Under the pieces are notes generated by a model, which worked only from the letters and a program-made list of their open reading frames with translations, made no database searches and was not told the origin of the DNA. Shown here piece by piece: positions 14,702 to 19,076 of a stretch of DNA of 19,076 bases; position 1 is the stretch's first letter, and the number at the start of each line of letters is the position of its first letter. Location of the stretch: positions 1-19,076 of the forward strand of contig VTPF01000005.1 in the NCBI GenBank assembly GCA_008638025.1, read 5' to 3'. This stretch comes from Pelagibacteraceae bacterium (GTDB lineage: Bacteria > Pseudomonadota > Alphaproteobacteria > Pelagibacterales > Pelagibacteraceae). The translations under genes and the position numbers were made by a program.

Positions 14702-15195
14702 TTGTGTTTGGCATAGATCCTGGAGTAAGTGGGGCTATTAGTGTTTTTGAAAATAAAAAAATTATTAGTTTTTTTGATATGCCTACCATGCTGGATGGAA
14801 AAAAAAATAAAAGACAAGTAAATGCAGCTCAGCTAGCTCATGAAATTAAATCTAGAATGGCTGATAGAAAAGAAACTTCAGTTATCATTGAGCAAGTAAG
14901 TGCTATGCCAGGTCAAGGTGTAACAAGTATGTTTAATTTTGGACAGTCTTTTGGAGTGATCAAAGGCATTTGTTCTGCTTTAGGAATTGCTATTTATTTT
15001 ATTAGGCCAGTAAAATGGAAGAAGCATTTTAATTTAATTGGATCAGAAAAAGATGCGAGTCGTACGAAGGTAATAGAAATGTTTCCTGATTTATCACCTC
15101 AATTAACTAAAAAAAAGGACTCGAACAAATCAGATGCAATTTTAATTGGTAAATATTTTGTTGATCATTATTCCAACGAAGGTTTTCATGGCTAG
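14698..15195 (+). CDS. Phage-type RuvC-like Holliday junction resolvase/RNase H-fold nuclease
   Basis: The 165-residue protein has an RNase H fold signature: D7 in FGIDPGVSGA, E65 in VIIEQVSAMPGQG, and C-terminal aspartates 141 and 146 in KKDSNKSDAILIGKY. The SMFNFGQSFGV segment (77-87) and RPVKWKK (103-109) are typical of the short RuvC-like proteins common in phages and in some bacterial chromosomes, not of the classical RuvC (which has DPG-x-x-x-TG and a DAADA end). It occupies the chromosomal place of ruvC between yebC and ybgC, so it probably resolves branched DNA, but ruvA and ruvB do not follow. The GTG start overlaps yebC by four bases with a good Shine-Dalgarno sequence. Nuclease family is confident; junction resolution is inference. 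Confidence 0.8.
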   Translation: MIVFGIDPGVSGAISVFENKKIISFFDMPTMLDGKKNKRQVNAAQLAHEIKSRMADRKETSVIIEQVSAMPGQGVTSMFNFGQSFGVIKGICSALGIAIYFIRPVKWKKHFNLIGSEKDASRTKVIEMFPDLSPQLTKKKDSNKSDAILIGKYFVDHYSNEGFHG

Positions 15196-15616
15196 GCAAT
15201 TTAAATTAAATATTAGAGTTTACTATGAGGACACTGATGCTGGTGGAATTGTGTATTATGCTAATTATTTAAAATATTTAGAAAGAGCTAGAACCGAAAT
15301 GATTTATTCTTTAGGGCTCAAGCATCACATCCTTGATGAAAAATTCGGATTTCAAATAGTTGTTTCTCACTGTGATATTTCTTTTAAAAAACCTGCTTTA
15401 TTTGAAGATCACTTAACTATTCAAACAGAGTTAATAGAATTGTCTGCGGTAAAATTAATAATGAATCAAAAAGTATTTAAAGTTGATTGTTGGACAAATA
15501 AAAAAAAAGAGGAGCTTGTGGTGGATGCAAAAGTAACTTTGGCTTGTGTAAATAAGCTAGGCAAACCTGTAAAAATGCATAAAGATTCCTTTAAATTGTT
15601 CAAGAGTTGCCTTTAG
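15188..15616 (+). CDS. ybgC: YbgC-type acyl-CoA thioesterase of the Tol-Pal cluster
   Basis: A hotdog-fold (4HBT) thioesterase of 142 residues. The start is set at the ATG at 15188; a longer frame from 15146 would add a hydrophobic stretch that lies inside the RuvC-like gene and is not part of the family. The core YYEDTDAGGIVYYANYLKYLERARTEM block (residues 12-38) is diagnostic, with D17 as the catalytic aspartate. The following histidine of the VYHANY motif is tyrosine 24 here, which also occurs in other family members. YbgC heads the tol-pal cluster in many proteobacteria and is linked to phospholipid metabolism in some. It overlaps the upstream gene by eight bases and lies 64 bases before tolQ. 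Confidence 0.92.
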   Translation: MARQFKLNIRVYYEDTDAGGIVYYANYLKYLERARTEMIYSLGLKHHILDEKFGFQIVVSHCDISFKKPALFEDHLTIQTELIELSAVKLIMNQKVFKVDCWTNKKKEELVVDAKVTLACVNKLGKPVKMHKDSFKLFKSCL

Positions 15617-15633
15617 AAGCGAACCTATATAAT
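15607..15633 (+). promoter_or_regulatory. Possible promoter before tolQ
   Basis: A perfect TATAAT (15628-15633) lies in the 64-base gap between ybgC and tolQ, with TTGCCT (15607-15612) 15 bases upstream, a shorter than ideal spacer. It could give tolQRAB extra transcription independent of the upstream genes. Chance matches are likely in this composition. Confidence 0.3.
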
Positions 15634-15680
15634 TCTTGAAAAGACAAATTAATGACAACATTCAAAATTATTAAATACAT

Positions 15681-16352
15681 ATGGATCCAATAACAACAAC
15701 AGCAGCAGCAAGTTTAGGAACGACAGATTTTTCAATTATTACTCTTTTTATGCGTGCCGATCTCGTAGTAAAACTTGTAATCATATCTTTATTAGTGGCA
15801 TCAGTTTTTTCTTGGGCTTTAATATTTGATAAATATAGAATTTTTAAAAAATTATTTAAAGAAACGCAATTAGTAGAGGATCAATTTTGGTCATCTCGAT
15901 CTGCCAGTGAATTTTATAAAAAAACAGATGGAGGTTCTGAGAATCCTTTAGTGATAGTGTTTAGGGCTGGGATGGAATGTGCTCAAGATCAAAAGAGTAA
16001 AGGGCAGTTGGTGGAAAGAACGAAAAGAGTTATGGATGTCTCTATTGATAAAGAAATTGAAAAGTATGAAAAAAATTTAACTTTTCTTGCAACGGTTGGT
16101 TCAGTTGCGCCTTTCATAGGTTTATTCGGAACAGTTTGGGGAATTATGAATTCTTTTCAGTCCATTGCCATTTCTAGAAATACTAGTTTGGCAATTGTAG
16201 CTCCTGGAATTGCGGAGGCTTTGTTTGCTACGGCCTTAGGTCTGCTTGCAGCCATACCGGCGGTTGTTGCTTATAATAAATTTTCTAGTGACTCTAGAAA
16301 ATACACTCAAAAATTAGAAAATTTTACTCAGAGCTTTTTAACTATTATTTAA
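15681..16352 (+). CDS. tolQ: TolQ, inner-membrane motor protein of the Tol-Pal system
   Basis: TolQ and TolR form a proton-driven motor (ExbB/ExbD, MotA/MotB relatives) that energises TolA. The 223 residues show one N-terminal membrane helix (about residues 28-50) and a cytoplasmic loop. Two further helices contain the conserved blocks APFIGLFGTVWGIMNSF and LAIVAPGIAEALFATALGLLAAIPAVVAYN. The ATG at 15681 gives the normal short periplasmic N-terminus. tolR starts on the base after its stop. Confidence 0.96.
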   Translation: MDPITTTAAASLGTTDFSIITLFMRADLVVKLVIISLLVASVFSWALIFDKYRIFKKLFKETQLVEDQFWSSRSASEFYKKTDGGSENPLVIVFRAGMECAQDQKSKGQLVERTKRVMDVSIDKEIEKYEKNLTFLATVGSVAPFIGLFGTVWGIMNSFQSIAISRNTSLAIVAPGIAEALFATALGLLAAIPAVVAYNKFSSDSRKYTQKLENFTQSFLTII

Positions 16353-16772
16353 ATGTCAATTCAATTTTCAAAATCTAAATCTCGATCTAGATCTTTGATG
16401 AGCGAAATCAATGTTACACCATTTGTCGATGTTATGTTGGTTTTGTTAATTGTATTTATGGTAACAGCTCCTATGTTAACTGTTGGAGTTCCTGTTAATT
16501 TACCAAATAGTGAAGCAGATTCTCTACCAGACGATCAAGAACCTTTAACCCTCTCCATTAATTCGAAAGGTGAAATATTTATTCAGGATACTAAAGTAGG
16601 GTTTAGTGAATTAGTTCCAAAGCTTTTGGCAATTTCAAAAAATAGAACTGATACAAGAATTTATGTTCGAGGAGATAGAAATATTAATTATGGAAGAGTC
16701 ATGGAAATCATGGGTAAACTATCCGGATCTGGATTTTCGAAAGTAGCCCTTATTTCTGAAACAAGAAGGTAG
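16353..16772 (+). CDS. tolR: TolR, inner-membrane motor protein
   Basis: An ExbD/TolR-type protein of 139 residues. A basic cytoplasmic N-terminus is followed by INVTPFVDVMLVLLIVFMV, in which D26 is the proton-carrying aspartate (D23 in E. coli). A periplasmic domain with the IYVRGDRNINYGRVMEIM segment follows. Length is normal. It starts directly after the tolQ stop (TAA-ATG), and tolA begins three bases after its own stop. Confidence 0.96.
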   Translation: MSIQFSKSKSRSRSLMSEINVTPFVDVMLVLLIVFMVTAPMLTVGVPVNLPNSEADSLPDDQEPLTLSINSKGEIFIQDTKVGFSELVPKLLAISKNRTDTRIYVRGDRNINYGRVMEIMGKLSGSGFSKVALISETRR

Positions 16773-16775
16773 CAC

Positions 16776-17591
16776 ATGTACAAAAGTGTATCGCTGTCAG
16801 TCCTTTTTCATATTGTTTTTATAGTTTTAACGGTCATATCACTTCCTTTTATCAAAAAAGAAGCCATCACCGCACAGCAGTTAATTGCTATTGATATTAT
16901 TCAAATATCTGAAAAAACTCAGCTTCCTTTTGCTCCTAAAGCAAGAGAGATTATTGAAAAAATTCAAAAAGAAAAGGAAAAGAGAGTGGTTACTAAGCAG
17001 GCGCCACCCAAAATTACTCCTAAAGAAAAACCAAAGGCCGTCCCTCTTCCTGATCAATTAAAAACAAAAGCTAAAGAGGAAAAGAAAAAACAAAATCCCG
17101 AAGAGATAAAAGAATTGGTAAGACAGTCCTCCGAATTTGAAAAAAAAGAGTTATTTGATCCAAATAAAATAGCAGCATTAATTGATAAATCTAAAGAGGA
17201 AACGGCAGAAATTCAAAAAAAACAAAGTTTAGAAATTACTCAAAATCAAGATAGTTCAGTTAGTTTAAATAAAGGAATTACTTTAAGCCAGGAAGATGCA
17301 ATTAAAGCTCAAATTTATAAATGTTGGAATATTCCTTTAGGTTTGCCTTATGATCAAAATTTATTAGTTCGAATAAGACTAAAATTAAAACAAGATGGAT
17401 CTATTTTGTTTTCAGAAATATTAGATCATGCTCGCATGAATCAACCGGGTCAAGGTTTTTATAAAGTGTTGGCAGAAAGTGCTTTGCGAGCAGTGAAGTT
17501 GTGCGATCCTTTGAAGATGCCTGCCACAGGCTATGAGAAGTGGAAAGATTTACAACTTAATTTTGATGCAAAGGAGATGTTAAGAGGGTAA
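16776..17591 (+). CDS. tolA: TolA, energy-transducing protein spanning the periplasm
   Basis: TolA connects the TolQ/TolR motor to TolB/Pal. The 271 residues show a single N-terminal membrane helix (about 6-25) carrying S8-x-x-x-H12, the spacing of the conserved Ser-His pair that contacts TolQ/TolR. Next comes a long K/E/P/Q-rich charged segment (about 55-165). The C-terminal TonB/TolA-like domain (about 170-268) has C183 and C243 in the typical KCWNIP and LCDPLKMP contexts, likely a disulfide. The middle region is shorter than in E. coli TolA (421 residues), as in other small alphaproteobacterial versions. tolB follows after nine bases. Confidence 0.93.
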   Translation: MYKSVSLSVLFHIVFIVLTVISLPFIKKEAITAQQLIAIDIIQISEKTQLPFAPKAREIIEKIQKEKEKRVVTKQAPPKITPKEKPKAVPLPDQLKTKAKEEKKKQNPEEIKELVRQSSEFEKKELFDPNKIAALIDKSKEETAEIQKKQSLEITQNQDSSVSLNKGITLSQEDAIKAQIYKCWNIPLGLPYDQNLLVRIRLKLKQDGSILFSEILDHARMNQPGQGFYKVLAESALRAVKLCDPLKMPATGYEKWKDLQLNFDAKEMLRG

Positions 17592-17600
17592 ATATTCATT

Positions 17601-18941
17601 ATGAAAAAAATTTTTCTTTCTTTTTTCCTTATTCTTTTTTTTACTCATGCAAGCTTTGCCTTAGTAAAAATTGATATCACCAGAGGTAACTTAGAACCTT
17701 TACCAACAGCGATATCTCCTTTTTATATGGATGATCCTGCTAAATTTTCCAGCCAGTTGAAAGCTTTAAAATTAGAAGAAAAAATTCCTGAATTAATATC
17801 TACGAATTTAAAAAGATCTGGTTTGTTTAATGTGATTGATCCAAAATCTTATATTCAGTCACCAAGTATTGCACATATGAAACCAACGTTTCAAGATTGG
17901 GCTTTAATTAAAGCACAGATTATGGTTTCAGGAAAATTAGTTATTGATAATAAAAAAAGATTACGAGTGGAATTTAGATTATGGGATGTTGTAAATGCAA
18001 AAGAGATTGAAGGTTTGGCATTATTTGCAACACCTAATAGCTGGAGAAGAATAGCTCATATTATTTCAGATAAAATTTATGAAAGAATGACAGGGGAGCT
18101 AGGTTATTTTGACACAAGAATTATTTATGTTGCCGAAACAGGACCAAAAGATCAAAGAGTTAAAAAATTAGCAATCATGGATCAAGATGGTGCTAATAAT
18201 AAATATTTAACCTTAGGTAATGAATTGGTGTTAACTCCAAGATTTAATCCAACGGCACAAATGATTACTTACATGTCTTACTTTAAAAATCTGCCAAGAG
18301 TGTATTTATTAAATATTGAAACAGGCATGCAAGAAGTTGTCGGAGACTTTCCTGGAATGACCTTTGCGCCTAGATTTTCGCCAGATGGTAAAAAAATTAT
18401 TATGAGTTTTGCGAAAGATGGAAATTCTGACATTTATTCTATGGATTTAGCAACTAGAGTAGTAGAGCAGTTAACTTCGCACCCGTCTATAGATACCTCC
18501 CCATCTTATTCTGCTGATGGAAATTATATAACTTTTAATTCCGACCGAAGTGGATCTCAGCAAATTTATGTCATGAAAAGCGATGGTTCTAATGTAAAAA
18601 GGATTTCCTTTGGAGAAGGATTGTACGGAACCCCCGTATGGTCTCCTAGAGGGGATTTGATAGCATTTACCAAAATATTTAAAGGCAACTTTTATATTGG
18701 AGTGATGAGAAGCGATGGATCAGGCGAAAGATTGTTGACCCAGAACTATTATCAGGAAGCTCCATCTTGGTCTCCCAATGGAAGGGTTCTTATTTTTTAC
18801 AGAGAAACTAAAGCAGGAAAACAAGGTGTGGGAGCAAGTTCCTCATTATGGTCGATTGATTTGACAGGTTATAATGAGAGAAAAATTAAGACAATTACCG
18901 ATGCTTCAGACCCTGCTTGGTCTGGTCTCTTATCGAAGTAA
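17601..18941 (+). CDS. tolB: TolB, periplasmic beta-propeller of the Tol-Pal system
   Basis: The 446-residue protein starts with a clear Sec signal peptide ([20 protein letters not shown], cleavage after A20). An N-terminal alpha/beta domain follows (about 21-165). The C-terminal six-bladed propeller is built from WD/PD40-like repeats; several copies of the SPDGK/SADGN/SPRGD/SPNGR turn with F-x-S-DRSG can be seen between about 250 and 440. TolB binds Pal and is released by TolA action during outer-membrane constriction. The start is the ATG nine bases after tolA, with GAGGG overlapping the tolA stop region. The gap to the next start (112 bases) is the largest in the tol cluster. Confidence 0.96.
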   Translation: MKKIFLSFFLILFFTHASFALVKIDITRGNLEPLPTAISPFYMDDPAKFSSQLKALKLEEKIPELISTNLKRSGLFNVIDPKSYIQSPSIAHMKPTFQDWALIKAQIMVSGKLVIDNKKRLRVEFRLWDVVNAKEIEGLALFATPNSWRRIAHIISDKIYERMTGELGYFDTRIIYVAETGPKDQRVKKLAIMDQDGANNKYLTLGNELVLTPRFNPTAQMITYMSYFKNLPRVYLLNIETGMQEVVGDFPGMTFAPRFSPDGKKIIMSFAKDGNSDIYSMDLATRVVEQLTSHPSIDTSPSYSADGNYITFNSDRSGSQQIYVMKSDGSNVKRISFGEGLYGTPVWSPRGDLIAFTKIFKGNFYIGVMRSDGSGERLLTQNYYQEAPSWSPNGRVLIFYRETKAGKQGVGASSSLWSIDLTGYNERKIKTITDASDPAWSGLLSK

Positions 18942-19053
18942 TTTCAAAAAAAGCCTAATTATTATGTATAATTTAGTATCTTTATAGTTGCTAATAAAAA
19001 GCATATTATATAGAAACAGTTTATAAGTTTAATTAATATTTCGAGAGGTAAAT
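18942..19053 (+). promoter_or_regulatory. tolB-pal intergenic region with possible promoter
   Basis: This 112-base gap is very AT-rich. It holds a TATAAT (18967-18972) without a clear -35, and a TATATA (19007-19012) with TTGCTA (18988-18993) only 13 bases upstream. A GAGAGG Shine-Dalgarno (19043-19048) precedes the next ATG by five bases. Its length, compared with 0-9 bases between the other tol genes, suggests separate control of pal. I see no GC-rich hairpin that would be a terminator for tolB. Confidence 0.3.
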
Positions 19054-19076
19054 AATGTTATCAAAAGGTTTAAGAA
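19054..19076 (+). CDS. pal: Probable start of pal (peptidoglycan-associated lipoprotein), cut by window edge
   Basis: Only seven codons are visible: ATG then LSKGLR, a short basic N-terminus as expected for a lipoprotein signal peptide. GAGAGG lies five bases upstream. The name rests on the near-universal tolB-pal order; no lipobox or OmpA-like domain is in view. Confidence 0.55.

Noticed and set aside
15146..15187. An upstream start for ybgC adding 14 residues
   Set aside because: The extra residues are hydrophobic, lie wholly within the RuvC-like gene in another frame and are not part of the YbgC family; the ATG at 15188 fits the family start.
1..19076. Defence system, phage, insertion sequence, CRISPR or RNA gene
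   Set aside because: Every long frame is accounted for by chromosomal housekeeping genes. No direct-repeat array, terminal inverted repeats, integrase/transposase, tRNA or rRNA sequence was seen; the phage-type RuvC-like gene stands alone.

Overview
The window reads as a chromosomal segment of a strongly AT-rich, streamlined alphaproteobacterium. Spacers are tiny, there are many ATGA, TAATG or back-to-back gene junctions, and lysine/isoleucine/asparagine usage is high. Alphaproteobacterial markers include a TrcR (DUF1013) gene, a COQ9 ubiquinone protein, the zapA | tkt-gap-pgk-fba arrangement, and the ybgC-tolQRAB-pal cluster. A marine SAR11-like or HIMB59-like lineage would fit, but that placement is inference from composition and synteny. 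I see no mobile elements, tRNA, rRNA, CRISPR array or prophage.

Layout. (1) Left edge, + strand: the C-terminal part of a COQ9-family gene enters from outside the window. (2) 443-11635, - strand: one unbroken run of 13 genes transcribed right to left: tkt, gap, pgk, fba (class I), thiE-like, efp, suhB, an MFS transporter, rpmE, trcR, purE, purK and a small exported protein of unknown function. (3) 11636-11718: a short, very AT-rich divergent promoter region. (4) 11719-19076, + strand: a ZauP-like coiled-coil protein, zapA, 5-formyl-THF cyclo-ligase, a YmdB-type phosphoesterase, yebC, a phage-type RuvC-like resolvase, ybgC, tolQ, tolR, tolA, tolB, and the first codons of what should be pal.

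How the genes fit together. The right end of the minus-strand run supplies lower glycolysis/gluconeogenesis and non-oxidative pentose phosphate steps (transketolase, GAPDH, PGK, aldolase). The left end covers translation (EF-P, L31), inositol-phosphate-type phosphatase activity, purine synthesis (PurE/PurK) and a cell-cycle regulator. The plus-strand run links Z-ring organisation (ZauP/ZapA) to envelope constriction (Tol-Pal), with one-carbon, regulatory and DNA-recombination genes between them.

No wholly new multi-gene system is evident. The best leads are residue- and locus-level. GAPDH carries two substitutions at classical NAD/NADP-selectivity positions. PGK has lysine where the catalytic N-domain arginine normally sits. 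The slot normally held by ruvCAB between yebC and ybgC holds a lone phage-type RuvC-like nuclease with no ruvA or ruvB. There is also an unrecognised small exported protein between purK and coq9.
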